Shown: one piece after another, positions 1 to 8,356 of the stretch
Position numbering within the stretch: position 1 is the first letter of the stretch
Layout of the letters: every line of letters starts with the position of its first letter
Assembly (NCBI GenBank): GCA_963594655.1
Contig: CAVBFD010000009.1
Coordinates: forward strand, 1-59,876
DNA: 59,876 nucleotides
Reading direction: 5' to 3'
Source: Colivivens sp963594655
Lineage (GTDB): Bacteria > Bacteroidota > Bacteroidia > Bacteroidales > Bacteroidaceae
Position numbers and translations under genes: made by a program
The notes under the pieces: generated by a model
Databases searched by the model: none
Told to the model about the DNA's origin: nothing
What the model saw: the letters and a program-made list of their open reading frames with translations, nothing else

Positions 1-6
1 GAATCA

Positions 7-40
7 GCGGTACCAAAACACCGCTACAGGCGGTACCAAA
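7..40. repeat. Two-copy 11-bp direct repeat at left edge
   Basis: The 11-mer GCGGTACCAAA occurs at 7-17 and again at 30-40, a 23-bp period. It lies in the gene-free 1-139 stretch beyond the stop of the 155-residue gene. Its gene, if it serves one, would lie left of the window. The layout recalls the two-copy repeat over the ATPase promoter at the right end, but the sequences differ. Its role is unknown. Confidence 0.5.
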
Positions 41-139
41 TTGCCGATATTATCATACATATTAAGATTTTAGTTTGTGGATGTGTTCTTCTGCGTACTG
101 TAGAAATTACGCATCACAAAAAGTTTTGTAAAGGTTCGT

Positions 140-607
140 TTATGTATGCTTCTTGGCGGAAGGAAAGAACAGATGATTCTTGTCCAGAAAAACTGGATAG
201 AACACAGAGTTAATGATGTACCCTGCGAGTCTTGGCTTCTGACCTCCAATCCGTTGTATGGTACCCCATTCCACATTGCCTTGGATGTGATTTGGAATCT
301 TGAACTGGCTGTTCACAGGGAAATCATCATAGACTTTCAAAAGCCCCTGCTGCACAGCTTCTATTCTTGTACATGCACAGACATCGACAAACTTCCTTAG
401 GAGTTTGTCCAACATCTTGCTTTCCTGCCATTCCCCAAGAGTCTGTCCAGGAGGACATTGGTTGAAATCGAAGTCCTTGAAATTGAAAGAAAGTTTAGGA
501 AAGTCATCTTTGACATTGCGTTCTGACCTCACATTGACAGTACGAATGTCAGCAATGGCTGCGCTTTTGAACTTGTTGTCAAACTTGCTCTTCCTTTTTG
601 CCGCCAT
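140..607 (-). CDS. Unrecognised 155-aa partner of the adjacent AAA ATPase
   Basis: I do not recognise this family. The N-terminus is basic (MAAKRKSKF). The C-terminal third, from about residue 110, reads as a compact fold with an IQRIGGQKPRLAGYI stretch and then a FYPVFLDKNHLFF stretch; this Arg and His/Asp-Lys-Asn-His layout would suit a small nuclease or RNA-binding effector, but that is a guess. No signal peptide or membrane segment is visible. The start overlaps the end of the upstream ATPase by 29 nt, so the two are almost certainly translated from one mRNA. Such overlap is typical of ATPase/effector pairs in defence and toxin-like modules. It is not obviously RloB, which is larger and TOPRIM-like. 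Confidence 0.75.
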   Translation of the reverse strand: MAAKRKSKFDNKFKSAAIADIRTVNVRSERNVKDDFPKLSFNFKDFDFNQCPPGQTLGEWQESKMLDKLLRKFVDVCACTRIEAVQQGLLKVYDDFPVNSQFKIPNHIQGNVEWGTIQRIGGQKPRLAGYIINSVFYPVFLDKNHLFFPSAKKHT

Positions 608-1934
608 ACTCCATTATGAATTTTTCAATGTTACCGAAATACGGAATAGCTCCATAGCGTCCCAACAGATAATCCTTGGAAAAGGAAGCGTCATTACGGA
701 CGCTGTTTGCCTGATTGATTTTGTATTCAACCAAGGAGTACAAATCGGATGCGCCTTCTGGGGATTTCTCCGCGAACCAGATTTGGTCACGGCGGAGCAA
801 GTCCTTACGCAAGAGGTTGGTGTCGTGAGTGGTGATTATCAACTGCGCCCCCAATGTGTTCATTGTGCTATGGAATAGTTTGAGCAATTCAACAGACAAC
901 TGTGTGTGGAGGCTGGTTCCAAACTCGTCTATAATCAATACACCGCCATTTTGGATGGTATCGAAGAACGGGCCAAGCAAGGCGAACAGTTTGGTTGTTC
1001 CCAACGACTCAAACTTGAAATTCAAGGCTTCATCACCAACAACCTGGTTGTCGTTGTAGAGACTATGGGTGGCTTGTATCTCCAACTCGTGTTGCTCAAT
1101 CCTTTCTATCGGTTTGGATGTGTCTGAAGGCATATTGATACGCAGTCGGGAAAGTATCTCGAAAGACGGATCTTGGGGATTAACCTCTTTGACATTCTCT
1201 CTCACGCTGACATCCTTGATGCAATTGTCCACTATGCCAATCATCGTCAGTATTTGAGACCTGATGACCTCGTTGTGCATGAATGTTCTGGCAGTGAAAG
1301 CCAGCGTGTCGTCAAGTCCAGAAAGAACATTGAAGCGTTTACGGAACCATTCTTTTATCTTCATTGCCACTTCGACGTTGAATTGCGATGCCGTGGAAAG
1401 GTATAGTGCATTGCTTCTGGTCTTGGTGTTAACGCCCCTTGCTCCTTTCACAACCTTGGGGTTGACCTTGATACCTTGTCCTTCACGCTTGAAACAATAG
1501 CTCTCTTTTGTACTGCCTTCAAGCAAAACATAGAGCCATTCGGTCAGCACCTTGTTCTGTCCGACCTCAAACCCATATCTATATCTTTCACCGTTGCAGA
1601 TGAAAATCATTTGCATGGACACAGGCTCTTTGGTACTGTCAACATCGAAACGGTAATATAGTCTTGAAAGATTATTGACGATATTCTCATCAACAAATGA
1701 CTGAAGAACCATGGACTTAAAAATGTCCATAGCGGCTATTATGCAACTTTTACCCGAACCGTTTGCACCATAGATGGCGGCAGACCTTAAAAAACGCTTG
1801 CCATTATCCATGATGGAAACATTCGAGTAGCCATCGTTGCTCTCGCACTCCTTGACAGTAGTACTTGCAACCATACTAAGTGAAACCTCATCCCTATAGG
1901 ACATAAAGTTTCTTATCGTAAAATCTATCAGCAT
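579..1934 (-). CDS. AAA family ATPase, SMC/RecF-like (COG1106 type)
   Basis: A 451-residue ATPase of the overcoming-lysogenization-defect/RecF-like group. It opens with the typical N-terminal strand MLIDFTIRNFMSYRDE, has Walker A GANGSGKS at residues 56-63, an ABC-like signature region around ESLGTTKLFAL, Walker B GGVLIIDEFGTSLH near residue 335 and an H-switch IITTHD near 370. It has no long coiled coil, so it is the compact form. Family members commonly act in phage-defence or abortive-infection systems, where the ATPase senses and a second protein acts. The partner here is the overlapping 155-residue gene downstream. ATP binding is certain from the motifs; the defence role is inferred from family and layout. 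Confidence 0.85.
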   Translation of the reverse strand: MLIDFTIRNFMSYRDEVSLSMVASTTVKECESNDGYSNVSIMDNGKRFLRSAAIYGANGSGKSCIIAAMDIFKSMVLQSFVDENIVNNLSRLYYRFDVDSTKEPVSMQMIFICNGERYRYGFEVGQNKVLTEWLYVLLEGSTKESYCFKREGQGIKVNPKVVKGARGVNTKTRSNALYLSTASQFNVEVAMKIKEWFRKRFNVLSGLDDTLAFTARTFMHNEVIRSQILTMIGIVDNCIKDVSVRENVKEVNPQDPSFEILSRLRINMPSDTSKPIERIEQHELEIQATHSLYNDNQVVGDEALNFKFESLGTTKLFALLGPFFDTIQNGGVLIIDEFGTSLHTQLSVELLKLFHSTMNTLGAQLIITTHDTNLLRKDLLRRDQIWFAEKSPEGASDLYSLVEYKINQANSVRNDASFSKDYLLGRYGAIPYFGNIEKFIMEYGGKKEEQV

Positions 1935-1965
1935 TTGTTCAAACGTTGTTGGTGCTTTGCGGTTG

Positions 1966-1973
1966 CAAAATTA
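1966..1973 (-). promoter_or_regulatory. Candidate -7 box for the ATPase pair
   Basis: On the minus strand this reads TAATTTTG, matching the Bacteroidetes -7 consensus TAnnTTTG, 32 nt before the ATPase start codon at 1934. No TTG stands at the ideal 19-21 nt spacing, so this is a moderate candidate. Confidence 0.45.
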
Positions 1974-2258
1974 CAAATTAAACTTCGTAAAACCATAAAT
2001 TCTGAGATTATTTCACGAAACAGCGCATAATATGGCGCGAAATCCGCATTTTTATTCTTTCAGGCCGTTTCTTGACAACCTTTTCAGTGTCGCTACGCTT
2101 GCCCTGAGGTGGGTGCTTTATGGGCTTTCAGTCCGATTAATGCCCAGGCTAAGGGCAGCTGAACAGTTACCTGGATTGCAGTTGTATGTAGCTTATCGCA
2201 CCCTCGGAGATAGATTAAATTCTGACGTTCTTTGACGCTGGAATTCAAAAGGTATTGC
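1974..2258. other. Gene-free stretch between ATPase module and secreted protein
   Basis: The 372-nt divergent gap between the ATPase and the next gene holds a -7 box at each side and a degenerate interspersed repeat at 2087-2131. A 67-codon open frame at 2032-2235 runs through the repeat; it has no recognisable product and is rejected as a gene. Confidence 0.6.
2087..2131 (+). repeat. Interspersed repeat, left copy (degenerate)
   Basis: This 45-nt segment aligns without gaps to the reverse complement of 59729-59773. The first 20 nt are identical (2087-2106, core CGCTACGCTTGCCC), the last 11 nt are identical (TGGGCTTTCAG, 2121-2131), and the middle 14 nt diverge. Further on, GCCCAGGCTAAGGGCAGC (2142-2159) can pair with GCTTGCCCT at the start, so the element may fold. 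I recall similar sequence as a multicopy intergenic repeat in Bacteroides-type genomes; that is memory, not a search. Confidence 0.7.
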
Positions 2259-2266
2259 TATCTTTG
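2259..2266 (+). promoter_or_regulatory. -7 box TATCTTTG upstream of the secreted protein
   Basis: TATCTTTG matches TAnnTTTG and ends 40 nt before the start codon at 2307. A TTTG at 2231-2234 is upstream but its 24-nt spacing is longer than the usual 19-21. Confidence 0.6.
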
Positions 2267-2306
2267 CAGAAGAAATTCTTAAACACATAACAACTACTTA
2301 AAGGCT

Positions 2307-4514
2307 ATGAAGAGAAAACTTACATCCATACTGGCTCTTACGGCGGTCATGATGGTGAATCTGGTGTGCGCCAATGCACAGAAAGGAATCTATATCCCAC
2401 AGGAGTGGCGTAACAGGACGGACAGTCTGATATGGAAGGAGACGGACACGGACAATAAATACACGTGGTCGCGCTCACGTTCTGTCGAGACGGATAATGT
2501 CATCGTGTTCTGGGACAACAAATACGGAAGTACCAAGCCGTCTGACGCTCCCTCCGATTACCGTGTTGACATCGACGACCTGCTTGCGAAGGCTGAGGAG
2601 TTTTATCAGTTGGAATCCAGCAAACTGGGATTCGTGGATCCCGACAACTCCAACATAAGCAAGTATAAGGTGATGGTGCTGCTTCACCACGACACCGGAT
2701 GGATATGCTACGGAGGCGGGTACGATTTCCAGGTACCGGCCTTGTGGCTTTCGCCCAGCACATGCAAACCAGTAGGCAGTGCCGTGGCTCATGAGGTGGG
2801 ACACTCCTTCCATTACATGTGTTATGCGGAGGACTCCAACCACGGTCAGAACTCGTCTGTTCAGACCGGTTTCCACAGTTCCGTGGGCAATGGGGCGACT
2901 ATCTGGGAAACCACTGCCAACTGGCAGGCGTTACAGTCATACCCAAATGAGATCATGACTGAGAGCTACCACCACCTCATATTCAACAAGACACACAATT
3001 ATGCGTTCACACACGAGTGGCACCGCTACCAGGCATACATGTTCCTCACCTATCTGTGCGAGTACTATGATGACATCCAGACGGTCGCCAACGTGTGGAA
3101 CTATCACGAGACAAGCGTGAAGGACTTCAACCAGGTTCTGATGGACTACAAGGGACTCAGTGCCACAGACCTCTACAAGCTCCACTTCGACTTTGCCATG
3201 CATGCGGTCACATGGGACATCAACGCCTGCAAGAACTATGGGGGCGACAATTATATAGGTAACTTTGAATACCGTTGTGTGGACCTCGGCGACAGCACCT
3301 ATCAGGTGGCGTTGGCAAGTTGTCCACAGGCATCGGGCTTCAATGTCATACCACTGAAAGTCCCGACTGCGGGTACTGAGGTGACCGCCGACTTCACCGC
3401 ACTTGTGTCGGGTGCGGATTTGGCGGACGGAGACCCCGCAGAATATGTCAACGGCAATTCTGAGTATGCCTCATCTGGACTGACGGCATACAACAAGGTA
3501 TCGAGCAACGCGTCACAGCGCGCCTTCCGACTTGGATTCGTATGTCTCATGAAGGACGGCACACGCCAGTACTTCGCAAAAGACACCCTTTACTGCACAG
3601 GGTCCGTGGAAAAGGCCGCACAGACCGGTTTCACCGTCCCAGAGAATGTGGACCGCATGTGGATGGTGGTGTCACCTACCCCCAAGCGTTATTTCCAGCA
3701 TAAGTGGGACGAGTCCATCAGCGGTGACGACATGTGGCCTTACCGAGTGAAGTTCACAGGAACAGACCTTACAAGTGCTGCCACCGTGTACTACAAAAGC
3801 AATATCGACGGACGCGACATAGCTGACGTGACCTTGACGTATAATGTCTATATGCCCGGCGGTATCACTGATTACTCTACACAGGCGGTCACCGTCAATG
3901 GTAAGGCTCTTGCGATGGTCAACACCGCCCTCCAGTTGTCCACATCGGACATCATCGGCAAGCTCGTGAGTTACAGTACCAGTGGCCCGTCCGCTGGCAA
4001 GACGATGTTCTACGCCGCCAAATCAGACGGAACACTAATCAACAGCGGCAGCACTGCCAACGGTTACGGGCATTGGTTCGGTACTACAGGCAATGTCGTG
4101 AGCTGGGGATCAACAGCATATGTCTTCTCTGAGTTCCAGACCTCATCCTTCACATTCAACATCGGACAATACCCCAATAATTGTAAGAATGGTGACACCT
4201 ACACAGTGGCACAGGCCATCCGCTACAAGAAAAGCAGTACGGAAGACGCCAAGGCGTTGTTTGTGTTCAACGTCTTCTTCGACAGTAGCAAGACAGGGTA
4301 TGAGTTGGTTTCCATCGACTACGATGACCCTACAACGAAGATTGTACAGGACGTGAACGGTGACGGTGTGGTGGACGATAAGGATGTACTTGGGATATAT
4401 GATTACATGCAGTCTGGACAGTCGCCGTCCACATCAACTAAAGAGGATGTCAACCGGGACGGACAGGCGGACACACAGGACGTTCTCGAAGTATATGACT
4501 ATATGAAGCAATAG
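2307..4514 (+). CDS. Secreted zincin-like DUF6055/DUF4859 protein with dockerin-like C-terminus
   Basis: A 735-residue exported protein. A signal peptide covers about residues 1-25 (ends CANAQ). Residues about 60-330 form a DUF6055-like domain with a zinc-protease HEVGH motif at 162-166 and a downstream WETTANW segment whose Glu could be the third zinc ligand, as in gluzincins. Residues about 500-690 match DUF4859 (GHWFGTTGNV, IGQYP, Phe-rich strands). The last 40 residues hold two calcium-loop repeats, DVNGDGVVDDKD and DVNRDGQADTQD, like dockerin type I. Protease activity is inferred from the motif only. DUF4859 proteins in Bacteroidales often belong to glycan or glycoprotein use, so a role at the cell surface on host or plant glycoprotein is plausible. 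It stands alone with its own promoter and terminator. Confidence 0.85.
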   Translation: MKRKLTSILALTAVMMVNLVCANAQKGIYIPQEWRNRTDSLIWKETDTDNKYTWSRSRSVETDNVIVFWDNKYGSTKPSDAPSDYRVDIDDLLAKAEEFYQLESSKLGFVDPDNSNISKYKVMVLLHHDTGWICYGGGYDFQVPALWLSPSTCKPVGSAVAHEVGHSFHYMCYAEDSNHGQNSSVQTGFHSSVGNGATIWETTANWQALQSYPNEIMTESYHHLIFNKTHNYAFTHEWHRYQAYMFLTYLCEYYDDIQTVANVWNYHETSVKDFNQVLMDYKGLSATDLYKLHFDFAMHAVTWDINACKNYGGDNYIGNFEYRCVDLGDSTYQVALASCPQASGFNVIPLKVPTAGTEVTADFTALVSGADLADGDPAEYVNGNSEYASSGLTAYNKVSSNASQRAFRLGFVCLMKDGTRQYFAKDTLYCTGSVEKAAQTGFTVPENVDRMWMVVSPTPKRYFQHKWDESISGDDMWPYRVKFTGTDLTSAATVYYKSNIDGRDIADVTLTYNVYMPGGITDYSTQAVTVNGKALAMVNTALQLSTSDIIGKLVSYSTSGPSAGKTMFYAAKSDGTLINSGSTANGYGHWFGTTGNVVSWGSTAYVFSEFQTSSFTFNIGQYPNNCKNGDTYTVAQAIRYKKSSTEDAKALFVFNVFFDSSKTGYELVSIDYDDPTTKIVQDVNGDGVVDDKDVLGIYDYMQSGQSPSTSTKEDVNRDGQADTQDVLEVYDYMKQ

Positions 4515-4516
4515 CT

Positions 4517-4569
4517 GTATAAGCCAAAGTGCCGCTGAGACAAAATCTCAGCGGCACTTTGGCTTATAC
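4517..4569. terminator. Perfect 24-bp hairpin, shared bidirectional terminator
   Basis: Arms 4517-4540 and 4546-4569 are perfectly complementary over 24 bp with a 5-nt loop (CAAAA). It lies exactly between the stop of the dockerin protein (4514) and the convergent chromate transporter stop (4571), so it can end both transcripts. There is no long T-run on either side. Confidence 0.85.
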
Positions 4570-4570
4570 C

Positions 4571-5143
4571 TTAATATATTATAAGTCCTGCCAAACCTGC
4601 CAGCAGTATCATCAATATCGGGTGGACTTTGTAGAACCTCGTTCCCACAAACGAGAAGAGGAAGATGAGTATGCTGCAGATGAACTGGAAGGTACTGGTT
4701 CGTGGCGAACCGAAATTCTCCTCTGACATGAGCAGTACTGCGGCGGCTGCTATCAGTCCTATAATGGCAGGGCGCAACAGTGAGAAGATGTCCGACATCA
4801 CGGATGTCTTGGCGTACTTGAGCATCAGTTTGCTTATCGTGAGCATAAGGATGAAAGGAAGCCACAGGACACTGAACGAAGCGACCAAAGCGCCGATTAC
4901 CGCAAGCCATTCGGGGTAGTTCTCGTGCATCACCGCCGTATACCCGGTGTAGGTGGCGCAGTTGATGCCAATAGGTCCCGGAGTACTTTGACTGATAGCC
5001 ACTACATCGGTGAATTCGGACGACGAGAGCCACCCGTTCTTCTCCACCACCTCATTATGAATCAGCGAAAGCATCGCATATCCGCCACCGAAGTTGAATA
5101 TGCCTATTTTTGAGAATACGATGAAAAGCTTTAAGAATATCAT
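4571..5143 (-). CDS. chrA: Chromate transporter, single-domain (second subunit)
   Basis: A 190-residue half-length CHR-family membrane protein. The family motifs FGGGYAM near residue 18 and QSTPGPIGIN near residue 52 are present, with about five to six hydrophobic segments. Usual ChrA proteins are about 400 residues with two CHR domains; here each domain is a separate gene, 29 nt apart from its partner, as in the short-chain CHR pairs that act as heterodimers. The pair should form one inner-membrane transporter. Chromate efflux is the family name; the true substrate in this anaerobe is not known. Confidence 0.88.
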   Translation of the reverse strand: MIFLKLFIVFSKIGIFNFGGGYAMLSLIHNEVVEKNGWLSSSEFTDVVAISQSTPGPIGINCATYTGYTAVMHENYPEWLAVIGALVASFSVLWLPFILMLTISKLMLKYAKTSVMSDIFSLLRPAIIGLIAAAAVLLMSEENFGSPRTSTFQFICSILIFLFSFVGTRFYKVHPILMILLAGLAGLIIY

Positions 5144-5172
5144 GCTTGTCGGATTTTGTGTGAGTTATACGT

Positions 5173-5718
5173 TCATTTGTTGTGTGCCTTTATCCTTCCC
5201 ATTATGAAGCCGGCGAGTCCGGCTACCACGATAATCCAGATGGGCGACACGTCGAAGAGGGAGATGAGCAGACATGCCACCACCGGTATCCATATGTTAT
5301 GGCGGTTGATGTTGGCTGTGCGCGCCATCGAGAAACAGGGGGCGGCAATCAGGGCCACCACAGCCGGACGTATTCCCATGAATATCTTCTCGACATAGAT
5401 GTTTTCCTTGAACGCCTGGAAGAACATGGCTATGAGCAGAAGGGCTACGATAGAAGGCATGGCGACACCCAGTGTGCCTACTATCCCTCCCCACAGTCCA
5501 TAGGTCTTGTTTCCTATATGGCTGGCTATATTGATGGCGAAAAGTCCCGGGGTGCTTTGCGCTACGATGAGTATGTCCATGAACTCGTCGCGGGTAAGCC
5601 ATCCGTGCCTGTCCACAACCTCCTTTTCCATAATCGGAACCATGGCATAGCCACCGCCAAGGGTGAAAGCCCCTATCTTGGCAAATACTCCGAACATTTT
5701 CAGATAATCGTTATTCAT
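5173..5718 (-). CDS. chrA: Chromate transporter, single-domain (first subunit)
   Basis: A 181-residue CHR-domain membrane protein, homologous to the next gene. It shows LGGGYAMVPIMEKEVV near residue 20 and QSTPGLFAIN near residue 53, the same motifs as its partner. The start overlaps the end of the upstream acyltransferase by 8 nt, which puts the pair at the end of the envelope operon. Function is as for its partner: one half of a split transporter. Confidence 0.88.
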   Translation of the reverse strand: MNNDYLKMFGVFAKIGAFTLGGGYAMVPIMEKEVVDRHGWLTRDEFMDILIVAQSTPGLFAINIASHIGNKTYGLWGGIVGTLGVAMPSIVALLLIAMFFQAFKENIYVEKIFMGIRPAVVALIAAPCFSMARTANINRHNIWIPVVACLLISLFDVSPIWIIVVAGLAGFIMGRIKAHNK

Positions 5719-6646
5719 TCCTGTTCTGTTTTTTATTCTGACGTTCCAACCACTCCTCTTTTGTCCTGCTCCAGCGTTTATGTGTCCAGAGCCACAGTTC
5801 CGGACTTCGCCTTATGTCCTCCTCCAGCATCTGCATATATCTGTCCGTAAGGCGGTAGTTGTCGATGTCGGCAGGATTGGTGGTCATGGGTATGAAACGG
5901 CATTTGTAATATCCGCGCCTTACCTTGGTGATCCTGGCATAAAAGACCGGGGAGTTGAATTTCTTCGCCAGTTCCTCTGTACCGATAAATACGGCGGACT
6001 CGTGGTTGAGGAACCGGGTGAAGTGGTGTATGGCATCCCACCGGGGCTGCTGGTCGGCAATCATTCCACATACAAGCGGATGTTTCTCGTTGTTTGCCTT
6101 TATCAGTCGCCTCACGGTCTTGCGCATTGGGATACACTCACCTCCATAACTGCACCTGACAGATGTCATCAGCCGGTCGAACACCTTGTCCGACAGAGGG
6201 TGGTATACCTGCGAGCAAGCCACACCGTAGGGCTTGGCTGTATAGGTCAGTGACGCTATCCATTCCCAGTTGCCGAAATGTCCCAGATAGACAAGCGATA
6301 TGGGATGATTCGCATTGAGTTGACCTGCCAGTTCGTCGAATCCTTCGAACACCATATGTTCGCGCATTGATTTCTCCGATAAAGACAGTTGCTTGATGAA
6401 CTCCACGAAATTGTCGCACAACTGACTGTAGAACTTCCGTTCGATAAGTGACCGGTCCCTCTCCGGTTTCTCGGGGAAAGCTTCCGCCAGTTGCCTGCGC
6501 ACCAGTTTCCGCCGGTAGCAGCGGCGTACTAACGGAGACACCATGTCCGACATGGCGTACAGCAGTCTCAGCGGTATCAGGGATATGAGATACAAGACCG
6601 CGTACAGTATTCTGTAGCGTATTGCCTGTTGTTTATTTAGATCCAT
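5711..6646 (-). CDS. Lysophospholipid/lipid A acyltransferase, LpxL/HtrB family
   Basis: A membrane-anchored acyltransferase of about 311 residues that should add a secondary acyl chain to lipid A. The catalytic HX4E motif is seen in LGHFGNWEW, and a hydrophobic helix lies near the N-terminus (YAVLYLISLIPLRLLYAM). I chose MDLNKQQ as the start, four codons inside the longest frame (6658), because it reduces overlap with the upstream GT9 gene; both starts still overlap it. Next to GT9 and DUF4254 genes, it fits an LPS assembly operon. Which acyl position it serves cannot be told from sequence. Confidence 0.85.
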   Translation of the reverse strand: MDLNKQQAIRYRILYAVLYLISLIPLRLLYAMSDMVSPLVRRCYRRKLVRRQLAEAFPEKPERDRSLIERKFYSQLCDNFVEFIKQLSLSEKSMREHMVFEGFDELAGQLNANHPISLVYLGHFGNWEWIASLTYTAKPYGVACSQVYHPLSDKVFDRLMTSVRCSYGGECIPMRKTVRRLIKANNEKHPLVCGMIADQQPRWDAIHHFTRFLNHESAVFIGTEELAKKFNSPVFYARITKVRRGYYKCRFIPMTTNPADIDNYRLTDRYMQMLEEDIRRSPELWLWTHKRWSRTKEEWLERQNKKQNRNE

Positions 6647-7649
6647 ACCTCTTCGCAAGTTCTACAATCTGTTCCGGTTTGATATTGTGCATACACGGGA
6701 GTCCGCCCACATGACAGGACTTGTTTCCGTATACGGAACACGGACGGCAGTCCATGGGCAACTGTATCACAGAGTCGTTGGACTGTCCCCATGCGATGAA
6801 ACCGGCCTTCGGGTGGGTGGGTCCCCATATTGAAACGGTGGGTATTCCAGTGAGCGCCGCCATGTGCATATTGCTTGAATCCATCGAAATCATGACCTTC
6901 AGTCTACTCATCAGTGCCAGTTCACTCCTTAACCCGTCGAGCTTGCCAGCCACAGACTTTATTCCGTCCCTTTCCCACGACTGAAGCACAGCCGTCTCTT
7001 CCTTGCCGGCTCCGAAAAGGTACACTTGGTTTCCGTTGTCGGCAAGTGTGTTTGCCACCTCTTTCATCTTGTCCAGTGGGTATATCTTGTTGGGATGTGC
7101 CGCAAAGGGGGCGATTCCAACCATGGGACGTGTGTCATCTCCGATAAAACCGTTGACGGCAGGGCATTGTGCCGCATCGATGTCGAGGGACTTGAAGGTC
7201 AGGGGGAAGTCCAACCCCAAACGGCGGAAGGTCTCCCTGTAACGTTCCGTCATCGGCTTCAGTGGCGCATGGTCAGTCCCATGTCCCAGAAGTCTTTTCT
7301 TCTCCTTGCGTCCCTTGTCGATGACAGCTACCTTCTTGCCTGCCATCCCGAACCGGAACCTGAGGTACTTCGTGCGCAACACGTCGTGTATGTCAGCCAC
7401 GGCATCCACGTCCAGTTTCGCCAATACCTTGTATAGCATGTTCAGTCCGCCGATTCCATTGTACTCCTTCAGGTCCACTCCTATGGTTGTGACGTTATCG
7501 GGCATCCACCCAAAAAGGGGCATCAGCCGTTTTTGGGTCAGCATGACAATATGGAGTTCGGGGTACTGCACGGCAAGCGAATGGACAACAGGCACTGTCA
7601 TTGCGACATCGCCCATTGCAGAAAACCGTGTTATCAGAAGTCGTTTCAA
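6633..7649 (-). CDS. Glycosyltransferase family 9, heptosyltransferase-like
   Basis: A 338-residue GT9 protein of the ADP-heptose:LPS heptosyltransferase type, acting on the cytoplasmic face of the inner membrane in core oligosaccharide synthesis. The N-terminus KRLLITRFSAMGDVAMTVPVV is the family's opening, and the C-terminal half has DSSNMHMAALTGIPTVSIWGPTHP, the nucleotide-sugar site. A Cys-rich tail (CRPCSVYGNKSC...GGLPC) is common in Bacteroidetes members. It starts 3 nt after the DUF4254 stop and overlaps the acyltransferase start, so all are co-transcribed. The sugar donor is not determinable here. Confidence 0.88.
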   Translation of the reverse strand: MKRLLITRFSAMGDVAMTVPVVHSLAVQYPELHIVMLTQKRLMPLFGWMPDNVTTIGVDLKEYNGIGGLNMLYKVLAKLDVDAVADIHDVLRTKYLRFRFGMAGKKVAVIDKGRKEKKRLLGHGTDHAPLKPMTERYRETFRRLGLDFPLTFKSLDIDAAQCPAVNGFIGDDTRPMVGIAPFAAHPNKIYPLDKMKEVANTLADNGNQVYLFGAGKEETAVLQSWERDGIKSVAGKLDGLRSELALMSRLKVMISMDSSNMHMAALTGIPTVSIWGPTHPKAGFIAWGQSNDSVIQLPMDCRPCSVYGNKSCHVGGLPCMHNIKPEQIVELAKRYGSK

Positions 7650-7652
7650 ACC

Positions 7653-8258
7653 TTATTTATTTGCATACAGCACGGGGTTTGTACTCGGGTCGTTGTACAT
7701 CTTCATCTGTTTGTAGACCTTCATGTACTTCTTTCCGTCCGCTATATCGTCCAACAGTTGGTCGATAGCGGTTGACAAATCCTGTTTCTGTTCCAGCAGG
7801 ACATCCAGTTTCTTCCGGCAGGTAGCCTTATGATCCGGTGTGGCGTCAGTACGGTCCACCTGTTCCCGCATGTGGTAGATTTTCAGTGTGAGGATACTCA
7901 GACGGTCAACTGCCCACGCCGGACTTTCGGTGTTGATGGTAGCGTCAGCCTGTGGTTTCACATCACTGTAGTATGACAGGAAATAAGAGTCTATGCGTTC
8001 CACAAGGTCCGTCCTGTCCTGGTTGCTCTTGTCGATACGTCTCTTTATCTCCAGCGCTGTCTCGGGCTTGATATGAGGGTCACGTATGATATCCTCCAGA
8101 TGCCATTGTACGGTGTCAATCCAGTTCTTTACGTAAAGGTCATATTCGATTGTGCCTCTTTCGTATGGGTTGTGTATGTCCTGGTCAACATCGTCTATCA
8201 GGTGATAGTCCCTCACCGTCTGTTCGAATATTGGAATACATGTTTCCGTGAATGTCAT
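7653..8258 (-). CDS. DUF4254 protein
   Basis: A 201-residue soluble helical protein that matches DUF4254 through its whole length, for example the stretches NPYERGTIEYDLYVKNWIDT and RIDKSNQDRTDLVERIDSYF. The family is Bacteroidetes-specific and is repeatedly found beside GT9 genes, as here with a 3-nt gap. Its biochemical role is unknown; an accessory role in LPS glycan assembly is inferred from context. The start is 16 nt from the 3' end of the tRNA-Arg gene, leaving no space for a promoter of its own. Confidence 0.88.
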   Translation of the reverse strand: MTFTETCIPIFEQTVRDYHLIDDVDQDIHNPYERGTIEYDLYVKNWIDTVQWHLEDIIRDPHIKPETALEIKRRIDKSNQDRTDLVERIDSYFLSYYSDVKPQADATINTESPAWAVDRLSILTLKIYHMREQVDRTDATPDHKATCRKKLDVLLEQKQDLSTAIDQLLDDIADGKKYMKVYKQMKMYNDPSTNPVLYANK

Positions 8259-8274
8259 ACTACTGTCTGTTTTG

Positions 8275-8346
8275 TACCTCCACTGAGAATCGAACTCAGA
8301 TCTAATCTTTAGGAGAGATTTGTTCTATCCATTGAACTATGAAGGC
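8275..8346 (-). tRNA. tRNA-Arg (anticodon CCU)
   Basis: Read on the minus strand this folds into a full cloverleaf: acceptor GCCTTCA/TGGAGGT (one G-T pair), D stem GTTC/GAAC, anticodon stem AATCT/AGATT with loop CTCCTAA giving anticodon CCT, and T stem CTGAG/CTCAG with TTCGATT loop. Discriminator base is A; CCA is not encoded. It decodes AGG. It lies between two protein genes on the same strand, 10 nt after the stop of the upstream gene and 16 nt before the DUF4254 start. Confidence 0.95.
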
Positions 8347-8356
8347 ATCATGTCTG

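Noticed and set aside
140..607. RloB identity for the ATPase partner
   Set aside because: At 155 residues it is too short and shows no TOPRIM-like acidic motifs.
2032..2235. 67-codon frame in the left intergenic region
   Set aside because: Runs through the interspersed repeat and has no family match or own promoter.
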